A stretch of DNA of 64,000 bases, from the NCBI GenBank assembly GCA_022749755.1, contig CM040450.1, positions 3,090,913 through 3,154,912 of the forward strand. Reading direction: 5' to 3'. The notes beneath the pieces are model-generated. The model saw only the letters and a list, made by a program, of their open reading frames with translations, was not told the origin of the DNA and searched no databases. Positions within the stretch are counted from its first letter, which is position 1, and every line of letters begins with the position of its first letter. Of the stretch, positions 1 through 12,950 are shown piece after piece. The stretch is from Azadirachta indica (taxonomy: Eukaryota; Streptophyta; Magnoliopsida; Sapindales; Meliaceae). Position numbers and translations under genes: made by a program.

Positions 1-291
1 AAATTCTCCTTCTTACTTTTCATTTGTGAATTTTGTTGATAGAATTGTATTGCAGTTTGTTGAAAGCAGTTCTGACACCAGTATGTTTCATGGAAAATAT
101 GGCTACTTAGCTAGAGAGTAGTCCAGAAGAAGTTTAGGCCTCCTTGAATTTTATATATATCCACCTCAAGTGCATGTGTTTTATGTATTGTCTATACTTG
201 TATACATTGAGCAAATTAACTTTCACATGAAGTTCTCGAATCTGGTTTTTCGTCATTCTTGATTATTTTTTACTTTCTTTTTTGGGTACAG

Positions 292-2508
292 GCAGTCTGT
301 GATTGTAGAAAGCATTGTTTCTGAGTTCCAAAGAGGGAACACAGATTCTCACGTACTTAATGACAGTGAGAGTGAAGGAGCAAAACTTTTCAAACTATTG
401 GAAACAGCAGCTGAACCAGAAGTTATAATGGCAGAAATGAGTCCAGAGCAACTAACTTCTTTTACCACTTATCAAGCAAAATTGGAGGTGGATTTTAGTT
501 TCTTTACTTGAAATATTAGTCTAGAGGTAAAAATCTTTTTGTTAATCATGCTAGATTAACCATAGGCAAGAAGGCAAGCAAACATGGAAAAATCAATTGA
601 AAAAGCTTTGGAAGATGCTGGCCTAAGAGGGAGAGATGTAACACCGTTTATGAGGGTGAGGGTGGTTGGATTAACTGGTAAAGATTACCATGGAAAAGGC
701 AGCTCTAAAGAAGGCATTATAACAATCTGGAACCCAACAGAGAAGCAGGTGAATTCCAGTGTGTTGTTCTGCTTGATCCCCATCTCTGTGTACGTTCATG
801 CACGCATATTCAAGAATTGCAATGTCATGTGTCTCTGTGCCTGTCTATTGAATTCCAACATAATGCCCAAAGTCCATGTATCTATTCATTTCTATGCCAG
901 CCTCATTTTAATCATTATGAAGACAGTTTTTAATATCTTACAACTATTAAATCATAATTACTTGTTGTAACAGCGATGCAAAATGGTTGAGGGGCAGGCA
1001 TATACTATCACGGGGCTTATACCAATGAACTCTGATTCCAATACCATTTACTTACAAGCAAGAGGATCTAGTACAAAGTGGCAGCCTCTATCTTCTCAAG
1101 CAATTGAACATTTTAAGTAAGTCTCTATCTGTGTTTCTCCTTTATTTAGAACTTAAATGCTCTTTCCTACAAATCAATCCTGCTGATTAGATCTGGCACA
1201 ATACGTGAGGGGCATTTTGGAAATAGATCATGTTGGGTCCTTTCTACAAGTTCAAGTTTTTGGAGTAGTGGTTACTCAGCACCTTTTCAAGGGCGAAAAA
1301 GGTCTGCACTTGATTTCTCCTTGACATCGAATTTAATTCAGCTCATACTTTTGCTCTGTTAGGCCATTTTTCAGTCCTCGCAGATCAGTTTTATTGTCAA
1401 ATCTGAGAGAAGTCCCACTTTCCAGGTATTTTATTATAGCTCAACCAACCTTTTATATGTATGCTTCTGATTTTTTCTTTGGAGAAGAAAAAGGGTACTA
1501 ACATTTGTTTGTTTGTTTATTCAGCGAATTCGATATAGCTGCATTTGTGGTGCATGTGGGAGAGGTTTACATGGATTCTCAGCAAAAGAGACAATGGGTT
1601 TTTGTGACAGATGGCTCTATGCCACAGTTGCAGGAGGAAGACCTACCAAAATCTTTACTTGCCATCAGCTTCAGTTCACCATACATAGATGATGATTCAT
1701 TTTTGCCAATCAACTATAACCTTGTTGGATCCACGGTAAGTGGATTGTGTTCCTTCAACTGTCAACTCCAGAGGGGTCAATAATTTCCAAACAACACCTT
1801 TTATTATCTATGACTGTTGATTGCACTTGACGTATAAATTATCTTAAGGGGATTTTGGTGAATGGACAAGCTTGTTTTGCACACAAGGGTAATGATTGAA
1901 TCAATCTCTGACCATGACATCCTCAATCTGATAGAGATGCCACATAGTTCCCAACTCCACATGAAAGTTTCGATTATTTTTGCATATAAAGCTTAGAAGT
2001 TGGTGGTAGTTTTCCTATGAAGCACAATACCTTTCTTTAATTAAGTAATGCCTATAGGTTTTACGGTAGACATAGTTACACCAATGCATTTGACTAAGCT
2101 TCCACTTCTCCATCCCTATGAAATGCAGATGCAGGTTCCCTGCCAATGTTTAATTTTTATCTTTTATTTTTTCATTGATTAATGGTTTCTAATTTAATCT
2201 TTTTCAGGTTGGCTTCTGTAATCTCATCAAAAGAGCAAATGACTGCATAAATCATCTTTGGGTGGCTGAAGCAACAGAAAATTCAGCGAATTTCTTAAAT
2301 TTTGATTTTCCTCACTGTTCTCACCTTAAAAGTGCTGCTGCCTCAGCTCAAAGTTGGGCAAAGACCTCTAGCTTGGTATGGATTAATTAATATGATTCAA
2401 AGTTGTCTCCTTTTTGGTCTTTCATGCCTTGCTATTTTATTACATTTTCAGATCTTCGACAAGCTTAAGGAGAAGGTTTTATTTATTATTGGTGATCATA
2501 AAGGTTAG
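292..2508 (+). CDS. BRCA2: BRCA2 homolog, C-terminal DNA-binding region (5' end outside window)
   Basis: Homologous-recombination mediator that loads RAD51 or DMC1 on single-stranded DNA in the nucleus. Only the last seven coding exons are here: 292-487, 566-748, 974-1116, 1363-1425, 1525-1735, 2208-2375 and 2452-2508; phases close at every junction. About 339 residues are visible. They start at QSVIVESIVSEFQR and include RVRVVGLTGKDYHGK, the IWNPTEKQ/RCKMVEGQAYTITGLIP junction and VVHVGEVY, which match the OB-fold part of plant BRCA2; the RAD51-binding BRC repeats lie upstream, outside the window. The last exon adds a short Lys-rich tail (IFDKLKEKVLFIIGDHKG) before TAG. That exon is the least certain: if the intron after 2375 is retained, the protein stops a few codons later. 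Bases 1-291 look like intron. A 3' UTR of several hundred bases probably follows. Confidence 0.9.
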
Positions 2509-4249
2509 GTGGCGAAGAGGGCTGCTTTGAAAATGACAAGTAAGCCTTTCATACACAGAATGAATTATAACCATAAACCTTTCCTTCGTTCATTTTGATT
2601 ATGCATGCACGACTTATTTGATTACAGTGCCTGCTCACTTGCTTGGAATTATTAGGTTGCAGACTATCTGAGACTTACTGTCCTTGTTTTGGTAGATTTT
2701 GTATAAAAGAAAAAAATGAAAATAACAAGCTAACCTTAATCTACAAAATGCTTAAAAGTATATTCAAAATCAAAATATAAACTAGTTTCTGGTCATTCAT
2801 TAGCTTCTCGCTTGAACCCCATACTAAGGGCACTCCCTTTGCAGGTCTTCTTCACTGACATCCATGAGCAGCTGACGTCGTTGTGGAGGAATCGGTACAC
2901 ATTGCATTCCATGCATTTGTGGTAGGAAGTCGTGAAAACATCTTAACTGAAGCTAGCTATCATTTTGTGGTGTTGGTTTCTGTATAAGAGAATTACAAGG
3001 CATTGCAGTTTAGCAATTCAATCATTGTCGGCAATACGGTCGCTGCTCTTCTCAGCAGCAGCAAGGTCGAAGTGGATTTACTAGAGGCTGGAGTTCTTTG
3101 TACGTTAAAACCTACGAATGTCTGGTTTCTGTATTTTTGTAAGTAGCGAGCTTCGATGAGAACAAATTGTACAGATAATTAAGTCTCAATCGTGATTGTA
3201 TAGTAGTATACACTGTGAGTTTTCATTGTATTATTATCACTTTTTGAATTGGGTTCGTGTCTTTATGGTATAATAGAGCTAAAATCTTATAAATTCTGTT
3301 TGAAAGGCAAAAAAAAAAAAGGAAAAAAGGAGTGAGGGTTTTAATGTTGCAACTTATTTCATTTAAATTGAATAAATATAATCTCTAACAATTTACTTTT
3401 GCTCCATCAATGGATGACGCATAACCAAATAAATGGTCTTTCATTGACTTGAGAAATTAAAGATTCTTTCTTTCACCAAGTTACCATTATAATTATAGAG
3501 ATAAAATAGTGATTCTAATTTTTTAGAAATTTTGTTAAAAAAATGTTATGATTTCATTAATATTCGCACATTCAAATTTTTGTGCAGATTATCCATTTTT
3601 TTTTTCAAAATTAAATCTGATGTATAGATAAAAATAAGCCAAAATTTTGACACAAATGATTTAATGTTTGTCTCATTCCATATCTTCCTTCGTTTTACCT
3701 GGTCAATAATTTGTAGTTTTTATCCGTTTCTTTCTTTTTTTTTTTTTTTAAAATCTGAAGAACAATACTTTGCTGTTGATGGCGCGAAGATTGTTCATGC
3801 ACAATATTCCTTTGGGAAATATTACATAGTACCCGAACACCATGGTTTACAATTTTGCCTTTCCAATAGGTCCGATCAGACCGTTCATTCATCCCCTACT
3901 CCCAGAAACTTGATGCAACAGCTAATCTCAATGGCTGATCCTGTGGATCAACGGAAATCAAAATGAGGTCTCATTGTTTTCATTTTACCGTTCACCTTGA
4001 GCGGCATAAACACAAATGAAGCTTTATCATTTCTTTTTAACCATTGTCTTCCTTTCCAGGAACACAGTATCCGAATCTTTGTCCGAGATTGTACTTTATT
4101 TGCATGGGAATCTCTGGCATCTCTCAGCCGCCAGATGTACGGACAGACCAGAAAAGCTTGTTACACTGTTAATTTCGGTAAAACGACAAAACTACCCTTA
4201 CTTTTAACTGATATGAAATTTTGAACTGGACTGATATTCCAGGGATAAC
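2509..4249. other. BRCA2 3' region and intergenic DNA
   Basis: The first roughly 700 bases are moderately GC-rich and may be BRCA2 3' UTR, ending near the AT-rich, A-tract sequence at 3230-3320. From 3320 to 4249 the DNA is AT-rich with long T and A tracts and probably holds the upstream region of the BZR-like gene. A 100-codon open frame at 3664-3966 resembles no family I know and was not called. Confidence 0.5.
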
Positions 4250-4417
4250 ATGGTCAGTTACTCAGATTCGCTACAAGTTGAACAAGTAACCAAGCTGGTC
4301 CAAGAGGCAAGAATGTTCCGAAATCCCAAGAACAGTGATTGTCTGAAGCTGAAAGCTGCTGCAAATTTGTCTTTCTTTGTGTTCCCACGGTATATATCAC
4401 TTGAAATAAAAACGTAG
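4250..4417 (+). other. 55-codon upstream ORF before the BZR-like gene
   Basis: An open frame starts with ATG at 4250 and stops with TAG at 4415-4417, 11 nt before the first ATG of the BZR-like CDS. It encodes 55 residues with a mixed, protein-like composition (starts MVSYSDSLQVEQVTKLVQEA). It may be a regulatory uORF in the leader or a chance frame. No homology is recognised and the transcription start is unknown. Confidence 0.25.
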
Positions 4418-4428
4418 AGGTTCTGTGT

Positions 4429-5080
4429 ATGACCAGAGAAAGCAAGAGAAGGAAAGGAAAAATGGTGGAAGAGAAGAAGAAGGGTGTGTTAGGAGGGTGT
4501 ATAAGAATTACCAGAGGGCCATGGAAAGTGCATAAAACTACTAAAAATGGTGGTGTAGTCTCCAAGTATCGATTTCCTAGCGAACAGGAGCGCGAAAATA
4601 ACAAGCAGAGGGAGAGAAAACGGCGAGCAGTGACCAAGAATATATTTGTAGGGCTTCGAGAACATGGAAACTATATGCTTCCCAAGTATGCTGATAACAA
4701 TGACCTGCTGAAGGCTCTTTGTGAGGAAGCTGGTTGGCATGTCGAAGAGGATGGAACCATTTACAAGAAGGTGAAGTTGTACCCTATTGTTTTTATTTTT
4801 ACACTTAAATGTCTTGAACTTACTGTTTATAGAGTAAATAAATCTTATATTCTGGCAGAAATTCATGTCAGAATTGCCAAGCTTGATCAGCTTCCACTCT
4901 GAATCTCTGGAAGCCATTGAAGATCAATTTGGAGATGAAGACTATTGTACTTGCAAAAGTCACATGGCTTCAGACAATGCAGTATCTGGATCAAGAATCG
5001 TTTCATCACTGGGAGATTCTCAAGGTGGTGTTAATCTCACACTCTCAGTTTCATGTCCACCACCAATCAATCTCATTTGA
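4429..5080 (+). CDS. Short BZR1/BES1-family protein
   Basis: Nuclear DNA-binding factor of the brassinosteroid BZR1/BES1 family. Two exons, 4429-4770 and 4859-5080, joined in phase 0, give 188 residues. Residues 51-114 carry the plant BZR1 N-terminal domain: a basic stretch ([15 protein letters not shown]) then [16 protein letters not shown] and [18 protein letters not shown], which form the bHLH-like E-box binding fold. Family members normally run past 300 residues with a Ser-rich GSK3 phosphorylation region and PEST sequence. Here the usual GCKP motif after the domain is absent and only 74 unrelated residues follow, mildly acidic then Ser-rich. Translation could also start at 4462, which would remove 11 basic residues. 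It could be a divergent family member, a dominant-negative-like short form or a decaying copy; the intact frame and good splice sites favour a real gene. Confidence 0.75.
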
Positions 5081-5487
5081 GGAAAAAAAGTGTGCAATTC
5101 AGAATGGAAAAATACAAAATTTCTGATATTAGTCTGGTATGTCCACAAGAAAGAAATGATAGCAGATACATACGGTTGTTCATCCTAGTTTAATCTTTCT
5201 TCATTTTTCAATTATCTGTTGCATAAAAATATATAGTGTTATATCAAATATTTATCTACATGTTTGGTAACAAATTGCTCCAAAGAAACCAGCAATTTAC
5301 AGTTATTTTTGTTGACCTTTAAGGGTTGTGGTTTGCGTTTCATTACCAATTGTAGCCAGCAAGATAAGCATTGACCAGAAATGTTGCTATAAAACCCTAT
5401 AAGAAAATCACTGACCTTGAATAAATTTTCCTTTCCACATTTGCTATATGAAACCACAAGGAGAATTTTGAAAGTGCACATTGGTTT
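5081..5487. other. Convergent 3' intergenic region
   Basis: About 400 bases between the stop codon of the BZR-like gene (+) and that of the TBL gene (-). It is AT-rich and likely holds both 3' UTRs. I see no other gene. Confidence 0.5.
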
Positions 5488-8348
5488 CTACAAAAAATGG
5501 AATAGGAATTCATTCCATACATCGGGTACGCCAGGCAAGCACCAATGTATGCAATCAGAGTAAGATGGTGGGTTTGACAATTGTTTAGGGCTCAGTGTTT
5601 CCCAGAATTTTCGGTATATGGAAGGATGACCATCTTTTCGATACTCCGAAAGCTGAGTAATATTAAGAACTAGAACCTTTGAACCTAACTTGCTAAGCAC
5701 GTTATCCACCATGCGCATTGTAGGCAGGTCAGAACCGCTTCCCCAGTAGCCCTCCTGATTTATTGGGCTTTTTTCACTGTAGCAGTTTCCTTCACTTCCT
5801 GGTTTCCACTCTCGACTCCTGAATAAGGATAAATGTTCAAATAAATGAACAAGCAGATCATAATACATCACCATGATGATGACAAAGAGAATACGGAAAA
5901 TTAATTAGCGGAAGCATCCCGTGTTTTAGTATGCTAGAAACTTATCAATTAGGAGTTACAGAAATTAGTGATTCCAGACACATAATCAGTGTCTCTGTTC
6001 CAATAACGTGAAACTGCTTGCCTCAGAAGTTTATAGCTTTAACTTATAACTACCCAGAGGCATGATACACATATCATTAAAAAACTTTTATGAACTCTAA
6101 ACAGCTTTGAGAACGGAGATGAACTGTGATCTCTGTTACTAAGAACATCTCTACAGAGGATTCATGTCAGAAAGGAAGACTCAAAATGAAATGAACCGCA
6201 AAATACAGCACCCTAATAGGATAGGCAGTGCCTCACAACTTGATGCTTCAAACTGATGATGTATGTAGAATTATCATGAAGTCATTGTTTAAACAGAGAA
6301 TTTGTTAGATGCACAGTAAGCATCAATTCAGATGTACCCAATTTCCAAGAACTGATGACTGAGGCTTCTATTGGAAAATGATCACAACAAATTGATGACT
6401 ACCTACACTTTTCCATAAGTTTTGTTTGAGCTTAAATACTATGTTTATTATTTATCTAATAGCTTAAGATTTTAAGGTCAGGTGGCAATTTAACATGATA
6501 TTATAACCAACATAATTTAGTGGTTCAATGTTTGAACCGATTTGTTAACTAATAGTGTTTTCATTTTTTGTTAAGGTTTGTGGGGTCATGTTTGGAGCAT
6601 GTAAATAGTAACAAAGCTCGTGCAGTTGATCATTGTATGTATAATCAAAGTCTAAATTATCCCACATCCCAACATGCACATATGTTTTGTAGTCATGGAA
6701 CAAATTAGTACACTTCTAAAAAATACATCTAAATCATGAGTGATTTTGACACTCACCAGAGATGTGTAGGGGACATGGTAACGAAAAATATTCTCTTCTC
6801 AAGGGGATTAACTTTAGAAGCCACCCAGTCTGCCCAGGCACTCAAGGCCAACTCCATGGCCCCCATCCCATCTAACTCTTCACAAACTCCATTTTCTTCA
6901 TTACTCCATCTGCCAAAGTTGTAGTTATAATTGAGAGAGCTATTAATGGTTTCCTACATAACTCATTTCTCCAAAACTATAATCCAGATGCTACAATACT
7001 CACAGCAGCTTAACTGGGCCTTGTCTCCACCACAAGTATGAGTTGAAAACAAGTATATCAGCATGCTCCCATCGTGATGAATGCTTAAGCACTGAATCCG
7101 GACGGATAATCCTCTCATCCAATCTGTGATTTACTGGATCATCAGAATTGGATTCTGCAAGGAGTGGTGCCCACAAAAATTCCACAGTGGCATCATACTC
7201 CTGTTGATGAATCAACAACAGAACAATGAAACATGAGGATTTTTCTGTCTCTATCATGCACTGCCAATGTTCTATGAAGCACATGGTAGAAAAGAATTTG
7301 GCCACATTTTCCCATGGTTATTTAAGGACATTTGTACCGCCTATAAAATATGCACTGCAATTTACAAGCCGGGTCTTGCTTACCTCCGCTCTAAAAATGG
7401 TAAGCTCAGCATTTGGCGTGATGGATCTCTTATCTGCTGGAATCACTGACTGTAACAAACACACCATCGATATCCATTGCCCTCGGTTTAATGAATCCCC
7501 TACAAACATTAGCCTCTTCCCCCTCAGCTTCTCCCACATCTCACTAGCATTCCATCTATAGAATCATAACATCAAAATAAACAAATAAACGCATACATTC
7601 CTTGACAAGCAACTCCAAAATGTCCAAATTTGTATTCCATATTTTCACAGCATACCATAAAGATTTCATTTCTTCATCCATATATATCTTAATCAGAAGT
7701 TCAACACAAAGCAACCAAACACAGCCAACTAAATTCCCAAGAAAATTCAATGCTCACAGTTTTCCAGGAAAGTACCTCTTCAAGTCGCAGTTATGAGGTT
7801 GCCATCTCCAGTACTGATACCCCAAATCAGACCGTCCATGCTTGTGACATGCCAATTGGTCTGACATGTAAGGACAATGAGACTCATTGTATAGTGGATA
7901 TGACGTATTATCAAATACCCATTTGCCTGAAAACACATCACAGCTCTCTGAACTCACTCTCCTCCGACCCGATTTCACACTCGGGTGAACCCACTCGATT
8001 TTCCTACCAGTGTACTTTCTGGTAGTGTTGCATTTACTAAATCTATCCAAAACCTCTAAAAATCCAAAGAGACCAAACAAAAATAATAATTGAAACAATA
8101 TTAGACCCAGAAAAGCAGAAAATCTGGTAAGTTTAACTTAAAAAAAAATCCATACCTGAAGTTCTCTGTAATAGATTTGGCTTAACATAAGCAATTGGAA
8201 CTTCTTGGTCATGATGAACATGTTCTGCATCTTCATGGATTCGTTGAATGCTACGTTCATTGTAGAGGATCGAAGACGCTATGAAAACAAGCAAAAGAAG
8301 TGCTAGCAAAGGAAAGTGGGTTTTCTTTCTGTTCCATCTCTGCATCAT
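5488..8348 (-). CDS. Trichome birefringence-like protein, probable xylan O-acetyltransferase (TBL copy 1)
   Basis: Golgi type II membrane protein of the TBL/DUF231 family, which transfers acetyl groups to cell-wall polysaccharides. Six exons read leftward: 8348-8156, 8055-7776, 7555-7384, 7200-7004, 6909-6757 and 5818-5488; all phases close, giving 441 residues. An N-terminal basic stretch and single membrane anchor ([16 protein letters not shown]) precede a short stem. The TBL domain starts at [12 protein letters not shown]; the catalytic GDS motif ([12 protein letters not shown]) is at 177-179 and the DxxH motif ([15 protein letters not shown]) at 420-423, so the Ser-His-Asp machinery is present. 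The sequence is closest in feel to the ESK1/TBL28-35 group that acetylates xylan, but the exact ortholog is not resolved. The start is the first of two Met codons in [11 protein letters not shown]. It is the downstream member of a tandem pair. Confidence 0.88.
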
Positions 8349-9026
8349 GATTAATGGATTACCAGTAGATTCACCAGAACTCAAAAGGATTTTAACTGTG
8401 AAGCAAAGCGATACACACGTACACAACACACGGAGCTCCGAACAGAGCAGTTCAGCTGCGACAAAGCGGAACCATGTTTTGATGCTGCTGATTTTACTGA
8501 AGTTTTAATGCATCAGCTGCGGTGTAATTAGAAATAAGTCTTTTTTCAATAAAAATAAAAAAGAAAAAAGAAAAAAGAAAAAAGAAAATAAAGATCATCC
8601 TTAGCTGGAGGATTAGCAGTTTTGACCAATCAGATTTTCTGCAGATGAAATGTAGGAGGTTTAGGAGACCCTTGTCGGTCCTCCTGACCCCATCAATTAT
8701 TATATAAAACTTATAAAATATTGAGGGATGTTATTTGATTCGCTGATTAAGAAAATAATTTGCGGAAAACAAATTAATAATTTTGAATCTAAATAAATAA
8801 AAATGCTTTATTGTTTTTGTATTTGTATCACCTGAACCAAATAATTTGATGATCTAGTTTAATTAAAGTAGTACTTTATGTAATCAACTCAAGTGTTCGT
8901 GATTGCGTTTCATCTCTCATGGATTGACCTTTGACTCTCTTTGAATTGATGATGTGAGAATGTAATAATTGGATGTGGATGTCCGAATTTTTTTTTAAAA
9001 AAAAAATTGAATAAACAATTTATGAC

Positions 9027-9084
9027 ATTAAAAATTATTGAAAAATAATTGAAACAATAACTTTTATTTTTCAATAATTTTTAA
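9027..9084. repeat. Short AT-rich foldback
   Basis: Arms of about 20 bases (9027-9047 and 9065-9084) are near-perfect inverted repeats, with weaker similarity further out. It may be the core of a small MITE or simply a hairpin in AT-rich DNA. No clear target-site duplication was found. Confidence 0.35.
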
Positions 9085-9666
9085 CATCATATCCTTTTTA
9101 TTTAATAGGTTTGCAAAAAAGGACTATAGTTTTATTAGATGCAAGGAAGGCAAAAGTGTAATGAAGTCTAATTATGGTTATCATCAACATAAGAATTCCC
9201 AATATGAGGAAGAATAATATTGTTGTGGCGTCACTCCCAAGTTTTGGCATCAAAATTTAACTTGTTTAAGAAGGAAGATGAAATGTTTTATTATCGTAAA
9301 AAAAAAAAAATTAATAGTAGTCTTAAATTCTTAATAATAAATGATATTAACTTTTTTTCGTTTGATCTTCAATGTGATGAACAGGACAACTGTTTCGTTG
9401 CCATTCTTGTTTGTGTGAATTATCATATTAGGTATGATGTATAAGATCATCATTTCTTTCCAATTTAAGCTAATTTTACTTAATAAAAAAAACGTCCAAG
9501 CCCTATAATTAGTAATTAATAGAATTAATGAATTTTAACTATATATACATATAAATGATAATGTAAATTTTAATTTAAAAATTTTTTAGATTAAAAGTGG
9601 ATTCTGATTTAATTTACAATCTAGCTACAACGCAAAATTGAGATATAAAATATAAGTGAGCACGTG

Positions 9667-9669
<3 letters not shown>

Positions 9670-9727
<58 letters not shown>
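9670..9727. repeat. (CA)n(TA)n compound microsatellite
   Basis: About 17 CA units run directly into about a dozen TA units, 3' of TBL copy 2. Likely highly polymorphic. Confidence 0.95.
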
Positions 9728-9734
<7 letters not shown>

Positions 9735-9875
9735 CGATGTCAAGCTTCAATTCTATTCAATTTAATATTCTTGAAAACTACCTTTCTAACTTGTTAAGGG
9801 TACATGACATTTCTTACAAACTAAACCCTTTACAGGTTTAAATTTCAGTGAAATTATTTTAAACTTGCCATTGTG

Positions 9876-11222
9876 TCAAGGCCGAAAAATATAAGCATAC
9901 AAGAGCTCGTTCCACACATCAGGAACTCCAGGAAGACACCAATGTATGCAATCTGCATAGCTGCTAGGGTTTGAAATTTGTTCTTCTGTTAAAGGATCCC
10001 ATTGCTTTCTGTATATTGATGGATGACATTCTTTTCTGTACTCTGTAAGCTGTGTAATGTTGATCAATTGTACATTTAAGCCTCTTGTGTTCAGATCAGC
10101 AAGCACAGATTCAACAATGTGCATCATTTTTTTGTCTGTAGTATTTCCCCAATATCCTTCTTGCAAAATTTGGTCTGTTTCTCCGTAGCAGTTTCCATCT
10201 GTTGCTCCACCCCATTCTCCAGCCCTATAATATTATATTATTGTACACATTATTAGGGTTTTAACTTATAATCATTTTTCTCTCACTTTTTTTTTTTAAA
10301 AATTTTTTAAATCAATCTATACCTTTCATGAATTGGTGACATGCTAACAAAGAACAATTGGGTCTTTTTTCGATTAATATGAACTTCCAACCATTGTGAC
10401 CATGTTCTTAGTGCCATCTCATACACTCGAGGCATCTCTACTTCTTTGTGAATACCATCTGGGCTTTCAAAAGATCCCCACCTGATCAAATTCCCAAAAC
10501 AAAAATTATATTCTAATTCAATTAATCATATCTATATAGCAATATTAACACATCGAGAAACCTGAAATGGTCTTACAGCACTTCCATTTCAGGTCTTTTC
10601 CACCAAAGGTAGGAGTTGAATACGAGAATGTCTGCATCAGTCCAGTATCTTGCATGCTTTTCAATTGCCTGAACTCTTACAATCCGATCTGGTAATCTGT
10701 GATGCACTGGATCATCAGAGTTTGATTCCACCATCAATGGAGCCCAGTAGAATTCAATCGTAGCATTGTATTCCTTGAAATTCATTGAATCAACCATTAG
10801 ATAGTTAATTAGCTGCTGTGCGAAAAGCTACTTGCCAATAGAACCAATAGCGAAAATATGGCCCAAGTTTACAGCAGGTTACAAGGAAAAGCAATCTTAC
10901 GAGGAAAGAAATTTAATATAGACTCACAATGGCCTTGAAGATGATCAATGAACCATTGTGCTTGTACTGCAGGGTTTTAAGCTTGGGAGGAACTGTTAAA
11001 TCGACTAGGCAGGTCATCGAAACCCATTGCCCTCTATTTAAAGAGTCTCCAACATACACAAGCCTCTTGTTTCTCAGCCTCTCCAGCAACGCTGTGGCAT
11101 TGAACCTAGCTTATTAACATAAACAAATTCCCACAAAGCTCAAAAATACCGCCAAAACACAAACATATTACTTCATCATTCACGTTATCGACTCATATAA
11201 TATTCAAATGTGTGTGTGTGTG

Positions 11223-11264
<42 letters not shown>

Positions 11265-11666
11265 ACTTTGTCAAGGAGAATGAGAGAGACCAGACCTGGG
11301 GAGGTCGCATTGGTGAGGTTGCCATCTCCAAAACCGGTAGTTCAAATCCTTCCTTCCGAATTTCTCACAGGCCAACTGATCCGACATGTACGTGCATTCT
11401 TTCTCTTTGTATAGAGGATACGATTTGTTATCAAACACCCACTTGCCAGAGAACAAATTGCACTGCCTGGATGACTCGTCGTCGAGGTGGTCGGAACTTT
11501 TACTTGTTATTCTATCTTCTGGGAGCTGTACTACTCCAGTGTTTTGTGTTAGATAAACGGCGGCAATGAATAGAACTGTAACAAGTAGGGCAACAAGGGA
11601 ATGAAAACTGTTTCTGATTCCCCATGTTGCAGGAATTACTGCTTGCTGCTGTTTCTTGCCAGCCAT
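9876..11666 (-). CDS. Trichome birefringence-like protein (TBL copy 2)
   Basis: Second TBL/DUF231 O-acetyltransferase, same strand as copy 1 and 1.5 kb away. Five exons read leftward: 11666-11296, 11105-10928, 10773-10577, 10481-10323 and 10224-9876; phases close, giving 417 residues. The N-terminus is [16 protein letters not shown] followed by one membrane anchor ([16 protein letters not shown]). The catalytic GDS ([12 protein letters not shown]) is at 143-145 and [15 protein letters not shown] at 393-396. Exon borders inside the domain match those of copy 1: both have a 197-nt exon starting EYxATxEFxWAPL. The difference is that copy 1 splits its N-terminal region into two exons. Protein similarity is clear but far from complete, so the duplication is old and the acceptor polysaccharide may differ. 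The first intron contains a (TG)n(TA)n microsatellite. Confidence 0.88.
11209..11259. repeat. (TG)n(TA)n microsatellite in a TBL intron
   Basis: About ten TG units then about thirteen TA units inside the first intron of TBL copy 2, about 40 bases downstream of the donor site in the direction of transcription. Confidence 0.95.
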
Positions 11667-12919
11667 TGATCAAATTACTTTCTGAAACTGCTTTCGTGTT
11701 GTGTTCTGTCGCGTTTTCTCGTTTTTGAAGTTTCTATAGTGGTTGTTAGTTATCGTTTTCAGGAATTAGGAGTAGTGGAAGTATGCTTTTGGTAGTTTGC
11801 TGAAAGCAATAGACAAGACAAGACCGAAGACGTTTGTCGTTGGATATATATGAACTGGTGCCTGCTTTGTTTTATTTTTATATATTATCCACAGAAACTA
11901 ATTTATATAAAAAAGTTTACGTGCATTTGCATCAAAGATACCGACTTATCTTCAGAATGATATATATATATATATATATATATATAAGGAGTAAAATGTT
12001 AATTACTTCAATTATATGTATAGTATAAAGTTGGCTGCAAGAAACGCCCAATTGAATATAATATTCTTCGAAAAAGCAATGTTGTTTGTTTTGCAAAATT
12101 ACAGAGATGAAAATGGTAATTACTTCATAAAATATACATGTATATTTATACAAATAAGGTCGATCGTTGAGGCTAATTTGGCAACATGAGAAGCAACCGA
12201 CACGCTGCAGCTGTGTTGGGTATGTAATATTTTTCAATGTATCGGCTATGCCTGCAGACAGAGCTGTTATGGTCAATATAATTAATATATGAAAATTAGG
12301 CTAGGGTTGGTTGATGTCTCCACATCCAAATACGTTGTCGTTAAGATACCTTCAGGTTTTCAGAACTCTCTCTTTCTCTGTGTCCACACTTATCCAGAAT
12401 GTCAAAGATATTTTTCCATTAATGTCTAACGGGCTCCAGCATGACCTTCGAAATTAATAATATCCGTAGGCCACTGATCATATAATACATACCGTACATA
12501 GAAGTCACTATTGTCTACATATTAGGTTTCGATTTTTTTAAATTAAAGTTAAAATTTTTGTATTACAAATTTTATATAAGTTATCATTAAATATATACCT
12601 GTATTAATTGTAGACAATTCTGTGATATATATATATATATATATGTCGCATGCATGCATATCTAATCAGAAAACAAATTGGATTACAATGAAAATTTGAT
12701 GGTGGTCTAATAACCGATTAATTAATTGTCTAGGAATATCAAGTTTTTAACCGATTAATTATGTATTTTATCATGTAAACATTTGTATCTTTAATTATAT
12801 TATAAATTAAATTTAACTTATTTATGACTCAATTATTTCAAATAGAAATAGCAATATTAATTTACACAAATTAGCGTTCAATTTCACTAATTCATACATT
12901 TTCAAAGTTCGCCTAATCG

Positions 12920-12950
<31 letters not shown>

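Larger units (their letters stand above)
8349..9875. other. Intergenic DNA between the two TBL genes
   Basis: This holds the promoter of TBL copy 1 (right of 8349) and the 3' region of TBL copy 2. It is AT-rich with A/T tracts. A short imperfect foldback lies at 9027-9084 and a (CA)n(TA)n microsatellite at 9670-9727. No gene is seen. Confidence 0.5.

Noticed and set aside
3664..3966. 100-codon open frame upstream of the BZR-like gene
   Set aside because: It begins in a T-rich run, resembles no family and has no conserved motif. Likely chance.
4254..4917. Open frames on the minus strand opposite the BZR-like gene
   Set aside because: They mirror the coding exon on the other strand and show no family features.
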